Part shown: in pieces, positions 7,832 to 16,399 of the stretch
Layout of the letters: every line of letters starts with the position of its first letter
Numbering within the stretch: position 1 is the first letter of the stretch
Translations under genes and position numbers: made by a program
The notes under the pieces: model-generated
The model's database searches: none
Told to the model about the DNA's origin: nothing
The model's input: the letters and a program-made list of their open reading frames with translations, nothing else
Assembly: GCF_017308015.1 (NCBI RefSeq)
Contig: NZ_JAFKFW010000036.1
Coordinates: forward strand, 1 to 41,861
DNA from: Allobosea sp.
Lineage (GTDB): Bacteria > Pseudomonadota > Alphaproteobacteria > Rhizobiales > Beijerinckiaceae
DNA length: 41,861 nt
Direction: 5' to 3'

Positions 7832-7849
7832 GCATTTCAGCACTGCTGC

Positions 7850-8455
7850 CTAAAGCAGGATCACCTTGTTCGAGAGTTCGTCGACATCGCCGGGCACGGG
7901 CGGCGCATGCTGCGCCAGCACGGTCCCGACCGAGCCGACGGCCACGATCAACCCCTCGGTCAGGCGATCCTCGCGCGCGGCAGCAAGCAGCGGCTCGATG
8001 ATACCGCGCCAGGTATTCTTCTCGACCAGCCCGTCGATGCCGGTATCGGCGAGGATTTCGGCATAGCGTTCCTGCAGGGCGATATAGAGCAGCACACCGG
8101 TGCGCCCCTTCGTCCGAGTCAGGCCACGCGCCGTGAATTCGCGCAATGCCACATCATGCGCCCGCCCGCGCTTCACGAAGCCGGGTACGAAACGCCCGCC
8201 CCGGCCGTACCAGAGCAGACTCGCCAGCAGGGCGGCGGCGCAGATCAACTGAAGCAGGAAGATGCGCGGCGCGCTCATCACCGTCAGCCACAAGAGCGGC
8301 CAGGGCACGAAGAGCGCGAGCGCGAGCGCCATGATCACCGGGACATTGCGATAACTCGACGCCGCCCGGTCGATCACCACGACGATCTCGCCCGCCGTCT
8401 GCAATTCGGCCCGGCGCACAGCCTCCGCGATCGCATCCCTGTCGGCTGCATCCAT
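7850..8455 (-). CDS. TPM-domain membrane protein (COG3762-like)
   Basis: This 201-aa protein contains a split TPM domain. The N-terminal part, about residues 1-30, has AELQTAGEIVVVIDR. Two predicted membrane segments follow, at about 40-60 and 64-83. The second half of the domain comes after them, with GVLLYIALQERYAEILADTGI. It is the last gene of a minus-strand unit lemA-ygcG-TPM. Its ATG overlaps the ygcG stop as TGATG, so the two are translationally coupled. TPM proteins have been linked to phosphatase activity and photosystem repair in phototrophs, but no function is secure for this subfamily. The location is the inner membrane by prediction. Confidence 0.85.
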   Translation of the reverse strand: MDAADRDAIAEAVRRAELQTAGEIVVVIDRAASSYRNVPVIMALALALFVPWPLLWLTVMSAPRIFLLQLICAAALLASLLWYGRGGRFVPGFVKRGRAHDVALREFTARGLTRTKGRTGVLLYIALQERYAEILADTGIDGLVEKNTWRGIIEPLLAAAREDRLTEGLIVAVGSVGTVLAQHAPPVPGDVDELSNKVILL

Positions 8456-9255
8456 CACCAGTCTCCCGAAGCCCCGCCGCCGCCCGAGGAGCCGCCGCCA
8501 CCTGAAAATCCGCCGCCCCCCGAGCTCCAGCCGCCTCCACCGCTCCAGCCCGAGCTGGACCCCGAGCCAGTGCTCCAGCCCGTGCTCTGCGGCAGCGTCA
8601 CCCATTGTCCGTTGCGCAGGCGGTGGCGGCGCAAGCCGCCCTGCTGGTTCAGGCCGCGCAGGAACGCGACGATGAACAGGAAGATGAAGATCATCGCGAT
8701 GACAACGGCGATATCCTCGCCCAGCGTGCTCTCGTCCGAGCGCACCTCGGCCTTGCGCTGCCATTCCTCGGCATCGCCCGCGAGGATGGTCAGGATGGCG
8801 TCGACGCCGGCCTCGATCCCCCCGGCGAAATCGCCGCTCTTGAACTTCGGCGCGATCGCCGTGGTGATGATGACCTTCGAAAGCGCGTCAGTCAGCGCCC
8901 CTTCGACGCCATAGCCGACTTCGATGCGGACCTTGCGCTCCTTCGGTGCGACGATCAGCAGGACACCGTTGTTCTTGGCCTTCTGGCCAAGCTTCCAGTG
9001 CCGGAAGAGCCCGTTGGCGAAATCCTCGATGGCGACGTCCTGAAGCGACGGCACCGTCGCGACGACGACCTGATCGGAGGTCTTGTCCTCATGCGCCTTG
9101 AGCTTGTCCTCGAGCCGCTGCCGGATATCGGGCGCGAGCAGGTTGGCGCCATCGACGACCCGCCCCGTCAGCGCGGGATAGGAAGGCTCGGCGGCGAGGG
9201 CGAAGCTGCTCCAGAGCAAAAGCAGTAAAAGCGCAACTGCATGCCAAGGCGTCAT
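8455..9255 (-). CDS. YgcG-family TPM-domain protein with glycine-rich tail
   Basis: This 266-aa protein has a signal peptide (MTPWHAVALLLLLLWSSFALAA), a TPM domain (about residues 30-150, with GRVVDGANLL and the conserved KVRIEVGYGVEGALTD), one membrane segment (about 183-200, AVVIAMIFIFLFIVAFL), and a C-terminal tail of Gly/Ser repeats with Trp. The tail is typical of YgcG proteins and may be surface- or matrix-associated. The start at 9255 is chosen because it begins directly with the signal peptide; an upstream in-frame start would translate a repeat element. It is the middle gene of lemA-ygcG-TPM, 106 bp after lemA. The function of the family is not established. Confidence 0.88.
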   Translation of the reverse strand: MTPWHAVALLLLLLWSSFALAAEPSYPALTGRVVDGANLLAPDIRQRLEDKLKAHEDKTSDQVVVATVPSLQDVAIEDFANGLFRHWKLGQKAKNNGVLLIVAPKERKVRIEVGYGVEGALTDALSKVIITTAIAPKFKSGDFAGGIEAGVDAILTILAGDAEEWQRKAEVRSDESTLGEDIAVVIAMIFIFLFIVAFLRGLNQQGGLRRHRLRNGQWVTLPQSTGWSTGSGSSSGWSGGGGWSSGGGGFSGGGGSSGGGGASGDW

Positions 9256-9325
9256 TCTCGGGCGGACCGAAATGCAAACCCGAGAATCTCTGTCAGGAAA
9301 TGCCCGGGTCAGGCCCGGACATGAC
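9251..9325. repeat. GTCAT-type intergenic palindrome, copy 1
   Basis: This element sits between lemA and ygcG. It starts GTCATTCTCGGGC and ends GACATGACG. Hairpin 1 is ATTCTCGGG (9254-9262) with CCCGAGAAT (9279-9287); hairpin 2 is CCGGG (9304-9308) with CCCGG (9314-9318). The opening GTCATTCTCGGGC is identical to that at 35990-36002. The ygcG start codon (CAT at 9253-9255 on this strand) lies inside its edge. Confidence 0.7.
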
Positions 9326-9361
9326 GGGCTGGTCGTGACCACAGGTTTCAGCCGGCCGACC

Positions 9362-9964
9362 TTAGAACTTCACCGCTGGCGGCCGTTCCGCGCCGGCGGT
9401 CGCCGTAAAGGTCTCCATCGGCTTGGCGCCCCAGAACAGCTTCGCCCAGATCACACCCGGGAAGGTGCGGATCTCGGTGTTGAAGGCCTGTACCGCCTGG
9501 ATGTAGTCGCGCCGGGCCACCGCGACGCGGTTTTCGGTGCCTTCGAGCTGCGACTGCAAGGCGAGGAAATTCTGGTTGGACTTCAGCTCCGGGTAGCGTT
9601 CGACCGTGACGAGCAGCCGACCGAGCGCGCCGGTGAGCTGGTTCTGCGCGTCCTGATACTCCTTGAATTTCGCGGGGTCGTTAATGGTCGAGGCATCGAC
9701 CTTGACCTGGCTCGCCTTGGCGCGAGCCTCGATCACGGCGGTGAGGACCTCGCGCTCCTGCGCGGCATAGCCCTTCACCGTCTCGACGAGATTCGGGATC
9801 AGGTCGGCGCGGCGCTGGTACTGGTTCTGCACCTCGGACCAGGCGGCTTTCGCCTTTTCCTCCAGCGTCGGCACGTTGTTGTAGCCGCAGCCGGCGAGCG
9901 CGATGCCGAGCATGCCGAGGATGAGCCAGGTGAGCGGCCGGCGAAGTTGAGTCACAATCGACAT
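9362..9964 (-). CDS. lemA: LemA family lipoprotein
   Basis: This 200-aa LemA protein has a lipoprotein signal ending in a clear lipobox, LAGC with Cys26, so it is likely anchored to a membrane by lipidation. The LemA fold is a mostly helical coiled domain. It begins with NNVPTLEEKAKAAWSEVQNQYQRRADLIPNLVETVKGYA, written here only as a motif span (residues about 29-67), and it includes the FPGVIWAKLFW segment near the C-terminus. AAGGGG upstream supports the ATG at 9964. It is the first gene of a minus-strand unit with ygcG and a second TPM gene, a grouping seen in many bacteria. The exact role of LemA in Gram-negatives is unknown. Confidence 0.93.
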   Translation of the reverse strand: MSIVTQLRRPLTWLILGMLGIALAGCGYNNVPTLEEKAKAAWSEVQNQYQRRADLIPNLVETVKGYAAQEREVLTAVIEARAKASQVKVDASTINDPAKFKEYQDAQNQLTGALGRLLVTVERYPELKSNQNFLALQSQLEGTENRVAVARRDYIQAVQAFNTEIRTFPGVIWAKLFWGAKPMETFTATAGAERPPAVKF

Positions 9965-10087
9965 GCCGAAAACCCCTTTTGGCAACGTCAGAACAAGCGA
10001 TTCGGACTTTAACCGCCAGCGCCCGTCCATCCAAGCTGTCAGGCCGCGGCGAATAGCCTATCCTGCATGCTTCACCGGAGCTTCGCC

Positions 10088-11824
10088 ATGCGCCTGTCTC
10101 TCCTCCTCTCCCTGACGCCCGCCCTGCTCGCCGCCCAGATCGCCGTCGCCCAGCCACAGGCTCCCGCTCCCGAGGCCGCAACCGGGCGAGCCGTCAAATC
10201 GCTGGGAACCGCCCAGCGCTTCATGGCCGCAGCTGCCAATCCGCTGGCCGCGACGGCCGGACGCGACATCCTGCACGCCGGCGGCAGCGCGACGGACGCC
10301 GCCATCGCGATCCAGCTCGTCCTCAATCTCGTCGAGCCGCAGAGCTCCGGAATCGGCGGCGGCGCCTTCTTCATCCATTGGGACGAGGCCGGCCGGAAGG
10401 TGACGACGCTGGACGGCCGCGAAACCGCACCCGCCGCCGCGAAGCCCGATCGCTTCATGAGGGACGGCAAGCCGATGCCGTTCCGGGAGGCGGTGGTCGG
10501 CGGCCGATCTGTCGGCGTGCCCGGCACGCTGAAGCTGCTGGAAGAGGCACATCGCCGCTGGGGCAAGCTGCCCTGGGCCGATGTCGTCGCGCCCGCGCTG
10601 AAGCTGGCAGAAGGAGGCTTCGCGATCTCGCCGCGACTCAACGGCCTGCTCGCTGGTGAAAAGGACCTGCCCAAGAATGCGCTCGCCGCCGCCTATTTCT
10701 ACGAGCCGGACGGCAAGCCCAAGGCCGTCGGCACCGTCCTTAAGAACCTGGCCTTCGCAGCAACGCTGCGGGCCGTGGCGGCGCAAGGCTCAGAGGCCTT
10801 CTACAAGGGCGCGATCGCCGAGGACATCGTCGCGACGGTAACCAGCCACCCGACCAATCCCGGCGACATGACCCTCGCCGATCTCGCCGCCTACAAGATC
10901 GAGGAGCGCGAGGCCGTCTGCGGCGCCTATCGCATCTGGCGACTCTGCGGCATGGGCCCGCCGAGCTCGGGCGCCGTCGCGCTCCAGCAGATGCTCGGCG
11001 TCCTCGAAGGCCAGGATCTGCGCCGCATGGGACCGGGCGCGGACGCCGCGCACTGGTTCAGCGAGGCCGGCCGGCTCGCCTTCGCCGATCGCGCGCTCTA
11101 CCTCGCCGACCCCGCCTTCATCAGCGTGCCAGTACGCGGCTTGATCGACCGCGACTATATCCGCTCGCGCGCCGGCCTTGTCAGTCCCGAGCGCTCGATG
11201 GGCCGCGCCAAGCCCGGCGACCCGCCGCATCGGCGTGCGCAGCTCCTCGCGCCCTCCGACGGCATCGAGAACGGCACCAGCCATATCTCGGTGGTCGATG
11301 CCGACGGCAATGCCGTCGCCATGACCACGACGATCGAGGACGGCTTCGGCTCCCGGCTGATGACCAGGGGCGGCTTCCTGCTCAATAACGAGCTGACCGA
11401 TTTCAACTTCGCCCCCGAGGAGGACGGCAAGCCCGTCGCCAATCGCGTCGAGCCCGGCAAGCGGCCGCGTTCCTCGATGGCGCCGACGCTTGTCTTCGAC
11501 GCTTTCGGCCGGCTCCATGCCGTGGTCGGCTCGCCCGGCGGCAGCCAGATCATCGGCTATGTCGCCAAGACCTTGGTCGCCCTGCTCGACTGGAAGATGG
11601 ACCCGCAGCAGGCCGTCGATTTCGGCAATTTCGGCAGCCGCAACGGCCCGACCGAGCTGGAGAAGGGCACCGAGGCCGAGGCCTGGAAGGCCGCGCTGGA
11701 GGCGAAGGGCCACGAGGTCCGCCTGCTGGAGATGACCTCCGGCACGCAGGCCATCGTCAAGACGCCTGAAGGCTTTCTCGGCGGCGCCGATGGCCGGCGC
11801 GAAGGCGTCGCGATCGGGGACTGA
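10088..11824 (+). CDS. ggt: Gamma-glutamyltransferase
   Basis: This 578-aa exported gamma-glutamyltransferase cleaves the gamma-glutamyl bond of glutathione and related compounds in the periplasm. It has a signal peptide (LSLLLSLTPALLAAQIAVAQ) and the large-subunit motif SGIGGGAFFIHWD. The autoprocessing and catalytic nucleophile is Thr397 in ENGTSHISVVD, followed by the small-subunit motifs GSRLMTRGGFLLNNELTDF and RPRSSMAPTLVF and by the GSPGGSQI oxyanion-site motif. Processing would split the protein before Thr397. The second in-frame ATG (10088) is chosen over 10067 because GGAG lies eight bases upstream of it. It is a single gene, divergent from lemA and convergent with the small membrane gene downstream. 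Confidence 0.95.
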   Translation: MRLSLLLSLTPALLAAQIAVAQPQAPAPEAATGRAVKSLGTAQRFMAAAANPLAATAGRDILHAGGSATDAAIAIQLVLNLVEPQSSGIGGGAFFIHWDEAGRKVTTLDGRETAPAAAKPDRFMRDGKPMPFREAVVGGRSVGVPGTLKLLEEAHRRWGKLPWADVVAPALKLAEGGFAISPRLNGLLAGEKDLPKNALAAAYFYEPDGKPKAVGTVLKNLAFAATLRAVAAQGSEAFYKGAIAEDIVATVTSHPTNPGDMTLADLAAYKIEEREAVCGAYRIWRLCGMGPPSSGAVALQQMLGVLEGQDLRRMGPGADAAHWFSEAGRLAFADRALYLADPAFISVPVRGLIDRDYIRSRAGLVSPERSMGRAKPGDPPHRRAQLLAPSDGIENGTSHISVVDADGNAVAMTTTIEDGFGSRLMTRGGFLLNNELTDFNFAPEEDGKPVANRVEPGKRPRSSMAPTLVFDAFGRLHAVVGSPGGSQIIGYVAKTLVALLDWKMDPQQAVDFGNFGSRNGPTELEKGTEAEAWKAALEAKGHEVRLLEMTSGTQAIVKTPEGFLGGADGRREGVAIGD

Positions 11825-11830
11825 GCAGCG

Positions 11831-12310
11831 TTACGGCTGCGCCGGGCGCTCGCCACCCGCACCGCGCCCGGCGATCAGCCAATAGACGAAGCCCGTCGCC
11901 GCACCGACCAGGAAGAGGCCGGAGATGATCTGGATTTCGGCCGTGCTCGGCGCCCGCGACAGCCTGAGCATGGCGAGAGGCAGCAGCGCGGCCAGGAGCC
12001 CGGTGAAGCCGCTCTGGAGCAGGCCGCTGCGCAAGCGAAACAGTTCCGAACCGACTGCCACCAGCACGACTGGTGCGACAATGATCGCCAGTCCGAGTTT
12101 CCCGATCAGCGCGAAGGCCGCCTGCGCGGCCGGCGCCGGATCGATCCCGCTCTCGGCGAGCCCGAACAGGATGTCGACCAACCGCTCGATGCCGCCGCCG
12201 ATCAGCATGGCCACGGCCGGCGAAGCGAAGCTCGCCATGCCCAGGAAGAACACGCCCGCCCCCATCGCGACGAGGCAGGCGAACGGGATCAGCAGCAGCC
12301 AGCGCAGCAA
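11831..12310 (-). CDS. Small multi-pass membrane protein, function unknown
   Basis: This 159-aa hydrophobic protein has about four predicted membrane segments: near residues 3-30, 65-88, 100-117 and 128-147. A short acidic/amphipathic stretch (ERLVDILFGLAESGIDPAP) separates the first two. I recognise no family motif. The start is a TTG at 12310, three bases after the rlmN stop; the next in-frame ATGs fall inside the first membrane segment, so TTG is more likely. It probably forms an operon with rlmN. The gene is real by its membrane-protein composition and its tight fit between rlmN and ggt, but no function can be given. Confidence 0.7.
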   Translation of the reverse strand: MLRWLLLIPFACLVAMGAGVFFLGMASFASPAVAMLIGGGIERLVDILFGLAESGIDPAPAAQAAFALIGKLGLAIIVAPVVLVAVGSELFRLRSGLLQSGFTGLLAALLPLAMLRLSRAPSTAEIQIISGLFLVGAATGFVYWLIAGRGAGGERPAQP

Positions 12311-12313
12311 GGC

Positions 12314-13540
12314 TTATTCCGCCGCAACGGCAGGAGCGTCAACCTGCGCCTCGTCCAGCATCAGCCGTGCGCGGGCGGAGAGCTTCTCGGTCTCGCTCTT
12401 GAGCTGGCCGCAGGCGGCGAGGATGTCGCGCCCACGCGGCGTCCTCACCGGCGAGGCATAGCCCGCACGGAAGACGATCTCGGAGAAGCGCTCGATCCGG
12501 TCCCAGTCCGAGCACTCGTATTTGGTGCCGGGCCACGGGTTGAACGGGATCAGGTTGATCTTGGCCGGAATGCCCTTGAGCAGGCGGACGAGCTCGCGTG
12601 CCTCGGCATCGGAATCGTTCACGCCCTTCAGCATGACGTACTCAAACGTGATGCGCTTCGCGTTCGACAGGCCGGGATAGTTCCGGCAGGCCTCGAGCAG
12701 GTCCTTGATCGGGTATTTCTTGTTGAGCGGCACCAGCTCGTTGCGCAGGTCGTCGCGCACCGCATGCAGCGAGATCGCCAGCATCGTGCCCATCTCCTCG
12801 CCGAGCGGGCCGATCTGCGGCACCACGCCCGAGGTCGAGACGGTGATGCGGCGGCGCCCGATCGACAGGCCCTGATCGTCCGTGATCACGGCGATCGCAT
12901 CGCGCACGCCCTCGAAATTGTAGAGCGGCTCGCCCATGCCCATGAAGACGATGTTCGAGACGAAGCGCCCGCCATCGTTCGGCACGAAGGCGCCGTCCGG
13001 TGCCGCGCGGTTCGGGAAATCGCCGAGCCGGTCGCGCGCCACCATCACCTGCGCCACGATCTCCTCGGTCTTGAGATTGCGCACCAGGCGCTGCGTGCCC
13101 GTGTGGCAGAAGGTGCAGGTCAGCGTGCAGCCGACCTGGCTGGAGACGCAGAGCGTGCCGCGGTCGACCTCGGGGATATAGACGCATTCGATCTCGGCGC
13201 CGCGGTCATGCGGGCCGGTCGAGGGCATGCGCATCAGCCATTTGCGGGTGCCGTCGGTCGAGACCTGTTCGGCGGTGACAGTGGGCAGATCGAGCGAGAA
13301 ACGCTCGGCGAGCTGCCCACGCAGGCCCTTGCCGATCGTCGTCATCGCGTCGAAATCGCGCACGCCGTAATGATAGATCCAGTTCCAGAGCTGGCCGACG
13401 CGCATGCGCCGTTCCTTCTCGGGCACGCCGATCTCGGCCAACGCCTCGATGAGGCCGGTGCGCGTGCGCCCGACCAGCGAGGGGCGTCGCAAAACAGGTT
13501 CGGCCGCCGGGGCGGCGGTAGCGGAAACGGTTGCGGTCAT
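12314..13540 (-). CDS. rlmN: Dual-specificity RNA methyltransferase RlmN
   Basis: This radical SAM enzyme methylates C2 of A2503 in 23S rRNA and of A37 in some tRNAs. The [4Fe-4S] CxxxCxxC motif appears as GCTLTCTFC, followed by [11 protein letters not shown]. Further family blocks are [32 protein letters not shown] and [10 protein letters not shown]. The C-terminal catalytic Cys is in [12 protein letters not shown]. The length of 408 aa is normal. The ATG at 13540 is used; another in-frame ATG at 13561 would add seven residues, and neither has a strong ribosome binding site. The first 40 residues are Ala/Pro-rich and variable. It lies 3 bp before a small membrane gene. Confidence 0.96.
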   Translation of the reverse strand: MTATVSATAAPAAEPVLRRPSLVGRTRTGLIEALAEIGVPEKERRMRVGQLWNWIYHYGVRDFDAMTTIGKGLRGQLAERFSLDLPTVTAEQVSTDGTRKWLMRMPSTGPHDRGAEIECVYIPEVDRGTLCVSSQVGCTLTCTFCHTGTQRLVRNLKTEEIVAQVMVARDRLGDFPNRAAPDGAFVPNDGGRFVSNIVFMGMGEPLYNFEGVRDAIAVITDDQGLSIGRRRITVSTSGVVPQIGPLGEEMGTMLAISLHAVRDDLRNELVPLNKKYPIKDLLEACRNYPGLSNAKRITFEYVMLKGVNDSDAEARELVRLLKGIPAKINLIPFNPWPGTKYECSDWDRIERFSEIVFRAGYASPVRTPRGRDILAACGQLKSETEKLSARARLMLDEAQVDAPAVAAE

Positions 13541-13642
13541 CGGAGCTCTGTCGTCGCCCATCGGGGAAGGCGCGGGATTTCGCGGCTCCCTAGCACAATT
13601 CGGGAAGAATCGGAAATTGCACGATTCGCGGGCGCCATCCGC

Positions 13643-14065
13643 CTAGGGGGAATACCCTTCGAATTGTGGCAGATCGTCGGTGATCTCGTACCAGGGCGCC
13701 TTCGAGCCGACGAAGATGTGATGGCTGGGACGGATGCCCGGCGTGTCTTCCAGCGTGCCGAGCGCGACATGGACATAAGCCCCGTCGCGGACCACCGAGA
13801 ATAGTAGCGAGCCACAGCGGCCGCAATGCGCATCGTGCGTGTCGGGCTCGCCGACGATCAGCAGGGCATCCGCGCCCGCAGTGAACGCAAGTTTCGTCCG
13901 CTCGATCCCGGCGAATGGCTTGAAAGCCGATCCCGTCGTGCGACGGCATTGTGAGCAATGGCAATTGGCGGCGTAGCGGAAGGCATCCGCGACCTCGAAA
14001 TGCGACTGCCCACAGAAGCAGCGGCCCTTCAGCCGGCGCTCCACCGCGGCTGCGCCCGCAGCCAT
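13643..14065 (-). CDS. GFA/CENP-V family zinc-binding protein
   Basis: This 140-aa protein belongs to the glutathione-dependent formaldehyde-activating enzyme (GFA) family. Its zinc-binding cysteines appear in order as GRCFCGQ, NCHCSQCRR and HCGRCGS. Members share this fold, but few have a proven reaction, and many are not formaldehyde enzymes; the name describes the fold. It starts at the ATG at 14065, 13 bp after the ialB-family gene, so the two probably share a transcript. No other function can be read from the sequence. Confidence 0.88.
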   Translation of the reverse strand: MAAGAAAVERRLKGRCFCGQSHFEVADAFRYAANCHCSQCRRTTGSAFKPFAGIERTKLAFTAGADALLIVGEPDTHDAHCGRCGSLLFSVVRDGAYVHVALGTLEDTPGIRPSHHIFVGSKAPWYEITDDLPQFEGYSP

Positions 14066-14078
14066 CGCCTGAGGCGCC

Positions 14079-14678
14079 TTACTTGCAGGCGTCCTCGGCC
14101 CGCTTCACGATCTGGCTGATGCCGGCGAGCGAGTACTTGTCGCTGGTCGGGTTGCCGCGCTTGGAGGTGCCCTTGACCTCGAGCCCGGAGCCACGGCGCA
14201 GCGCGTCGAGCATGCGCGGCTCCTCGGCCGGGTTCTTCAGCCACATGTTCTGGCCCTTGGCGACCAGCGCGAAGCGCTCGTTGCCGATGATCGCCTGATG
14301 TTCGACCCCTTCCTTGAGGTCGAAATTCATCACGAAGCTGATCTCGTTGCGCACACCCTCGCCCGGCCGGCTGGAGACGAAGAGCAAGCCTTCGACATCC
14401 TTGAGATTGGCGGGGATGCGGGTCTCGGCCTTGGACAGCGCGTAGCAGACCTTGGAGCGGCCTTGGTGCGACGAGAATGCCTGCCACTTGCCGGCGGTCT
14501 CCAACAGCATGGCCTGGCCCTGGCCGGAGCTGGCGGCCGCCGCTGCGGCAGGCTTCGGCTTGGCCGGAGCCGCCTCGGCCGACAGCGTGGCCACGCCGAA
14601 AAGCCCGGCCATCAGGCCGAGCGCAATGGCGAAACGGGAAAGAGCGGCGTCGCGGGTGCGGAGGAACGAGCTGATCAT
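14079..14678 (-). CDS. Invasion-associated locus B (IalB) family protein
   Basis: This 199-aa exported protein has an N-terminal signal (FAIALGLMAGLFGVATLSAEAA) and an Ala/Lys/Pro-rich linker. An IalB domain follows, from about residue 58, with the family pattern GKWQAFSSHQGRSKVCYALSK and then FVSSRPGEGVRNEISFVMNF. IalB was named for a Bartonella locus linked to red-cell invasion. In free-living Hyphomicrobiales the family is common and its role is unclear, so the name should not be read as virulence. It is probably periplasmic. The start at 14678 is the first ATG giving a full signal peptide. A GFA gene follows 13 bp downstream. Confidence 0.88.
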   Translation of the reverse strand: MISSFLRTRDAALSRFAIALGLMAGLFGVATLSAEAAPAKPKPAAAAAASSGQGQAMLLETAGKWQAFSSHQGRSKVCYALSKAETRIPANLKDVEGLLFVSSRPGEGVRNEISFVMNFDLKEGVEHQAIIGNERFALVAKGQNMWLKNPAEEPRMLDALRRGSGLEVKGTSKRGNPTSDKYSLAGISQIVKRAEDACK

Positions 14679-14864
14679 GGACCGCCATCAGTCACTAAAA
14701 AACTTAATACCGCGTTTACCACCTGTTGATCAGGCAGGCTCGCGCGGGGACGGCGGCATAGAGTGTCACGATCCTGGCGAAAATGCGAATGGTGGCAGGG
14801 CGGTTCCGCTGCACCTGTGACCATGGCAGGATCGCCGCCTCGGGCGAGGAATGACGGATCGACG

Positions 14865-15839
14865 ATGAAGGCCCTGCTCTGCGACCATCACGGTCCGGCC
14901 GAAGAACTGGCGATTCGGGATCTGCCCGATCCCGAACCCGGCCCCGGAGAGGTCGTCGTCGCAGTAAAGGCAGCCGCCCTGAACTTCTTCGACACGCTGA
15001 TCATCCAGGGGCGCTATCAGACCAGACCACCCTTCCCGTTCTCGCCCTCGGCCGAATGCGCCGGCACCATCACCGCCATCGGCGAGGGCGTCGCCGGCTG
15101 GCAGATCGGCGAGCGCGTCGCGGCCTGGCTGGGCTATGGCGCCGCGCGCGAAAAGGTCGCCGTTTCCGCCGATCAGGTCATCCGTATTCCCGACCGGCTC
15201 GACGATGCCCAGGCGGCCGGTCTGTTCGTCACCTATGGCACCGCCATGCATGGGTTGATCCAGCGCGCCGGGCTGAAAGCCGGCGAGACGCTGGCTGTCC
15301 TCGGCGCCTCCGGCGGGGCGGGGCTCGCCGCGGTCGAGATCGGCGCCCTGCTCGGGGCCCATGTCATCGCCTGCGCCTCCTCGGTCGACAAGCTGGCGCT
15401 CGCCCGCGAGCACGGTGCGCAGGAAGAGATCGATTATGCGCGGGACGATATCCGCGCCGCGCTGAAAAAGATCACCGAAGGCCGCGGCGTCGACGTGCTC
15501 TACGACACGGTCGGCGGCGAACTGGCCGAGCCGGCTTTGCGCGCGATGGCATGGGAGGGGCGCTATCTCGTCATCGGCTTCGCCGGCGGTGGGATCCCGA
15601 AAATCCCGCTCAACCTGCTCCTGCTGAAGGGCTGCGACCTGCGCGGCGTGTTCTGGGGCCAGTTCGTCGCACGCGACCCGGCCGGCCACCGGCGCAATAT
15701 GGAGCGCCTGCTGGACTGGGCGGCAGGCGGCCATATCCGCGCCCATGTCCACGCCGCGATCCCGCTCGAACGCTGGACCGAGGCCTATGCGCTGATCGCC
15801 GACCGCAAGGCCAAGGGCAAGGTCGTGCTGACGCTGTGA
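14865..15839 (+). CDS. MDR-family NADPH:quinone oxidoreductase-like protein
   Basis: This 324-aa zinc-independent medium-chain reductase is of the quinone oxidoreductase class. It has the GroES-like N-terminus (GPGEVVVAVKAAALNFFDTL), the family block PSAECAGTITAIGEGV and the dinucleotide motif LGASGGAGLAAVEI (about residues 146-159). It has no zinc-binding Cys cluster, unlike AdhXL at 4774-5796. The expected reaction is NADPH-dependent reduction of quinones or activated double bonds; the substrate is unknown. The ATG at 14865 gives the conserved MKALLCDHHGP start. It is divergent from the ialB-family gene and converges with the DUF1232 gene 6 bp downstream. Confidence 0.9.
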   Translation: MKALLCDHHGPAEELAIRDLPDPEPGPGEVVVAVKAAALNFFDTLIIQGRYQTRPPFPFSPSAECAGTITAIGEGVAGWQIGERVAAWLGYGAAREKVAVSADQVIRIPDRLDDAQAAGLFVTYGTAMHGLIQRAGLKAGETLAVLGASGGAGLAAVEIGALLGAHVIACASSVDKLALAREHGAQEEIDYARDDIRAALKKITEGRGVDVLYDTVGGELAEPALRAMAWEGRYLVIGFAGGGIPKIPLNLLLLKGCDLRGVFWGQFVARDPAGHRRNMERLLDWAAGGHIRAHVHAAIPLERWTEAYALIADRKAKGKVVLTL

Positions 15840-15845
15840 CGAGCC

Positions 15846-16220
15846 TTACAGCTCCGTCATCGCCTTCTTGGCCCGCTCGCGATGCTCGATCGTGATCGAG
15901 CCGGCAACGGCCGCGATGGCAGCCGCGATCACCGCTGCGTCGTCGGTGAAACCGAGCAGCGGCATGATGTCGGGAATGGCGTCGATCGGCAGCACGAAAT
16001 AGCCGAGCGCGGCGAGCAGCGTCAGCCGCACGCGCCGCGGCGTCGCCGGATCGCGCGCACAGAACCACGCCGCCAGCAGATCCTCCGCAAACGGAATACG
16101 CTTCGCGACGCGCTTGAGCCGGGCCATGAAATCGGCGCCGAACTTCGACTCGTCACGCAGGCTCTTGCGGATCGCCTCCATCTCCTCGCGGCTGAAGCTT
16201 GCGCTGAACCCCTCGCTCAT
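15846..16220 (-). CDS. YkvA-like DUF1232 membrane protein
   Basis: This 124-aa protein carries the DUF1232 motif (LLAALGYFVLPIDAIPDIMPLLGFTDD, about residues 66-92), whose hydrophobic segment containing PxDxxPD is diagnostic. A second hydrophobic stretch, rich in Ala, follows. The N-terminal half is charged and contains FMARLKRVAKRIPFAEDLLAAWFCARDP, as in YkvA-like proteins. The ATG at 16220 is chosen because AGGAG lies about 10 bases upstream; an earlier in-frame start gives non-conserved sequence. The family role is unknown. It is divergent from the HSD17B10-like gene. Confidence 0.88.
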   Translation of the reverse strand: MSEGFSASFSREEMEAIRKSLRDESKFGADFMARLKRVAKRIPFAEDLLAAWFCARDPATPRRVRLTLLAALGYFVLPIDAIPDIMPLLGFTDDAAVIAAAIAAVAGSITIEHRERAKKAMTEL

Positions 16221-16399
16221 CCCTGTCTTACTCCTTGGCGTTCGATGACGCCGATGATCGCGCGCCTCCCATCGAAGCGCCATGTCGAAAGATGGCCCCG
16301 GCGAAATCCTGCACAAGAGGCCATCCGCAAAACCCGCTTGGAGCGAGGCAAAACGACCTCTAAACCGGCTGTCGGAACAGGATTGACGGGAAACGCGCC

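Noticed and set aside
14079-14678. The IalB-family protein as a sign of pathogenicity
   Set aside because: The family is widespread in free-living Hyphomicrobiales, and nothing else in the window points to invasion functions.
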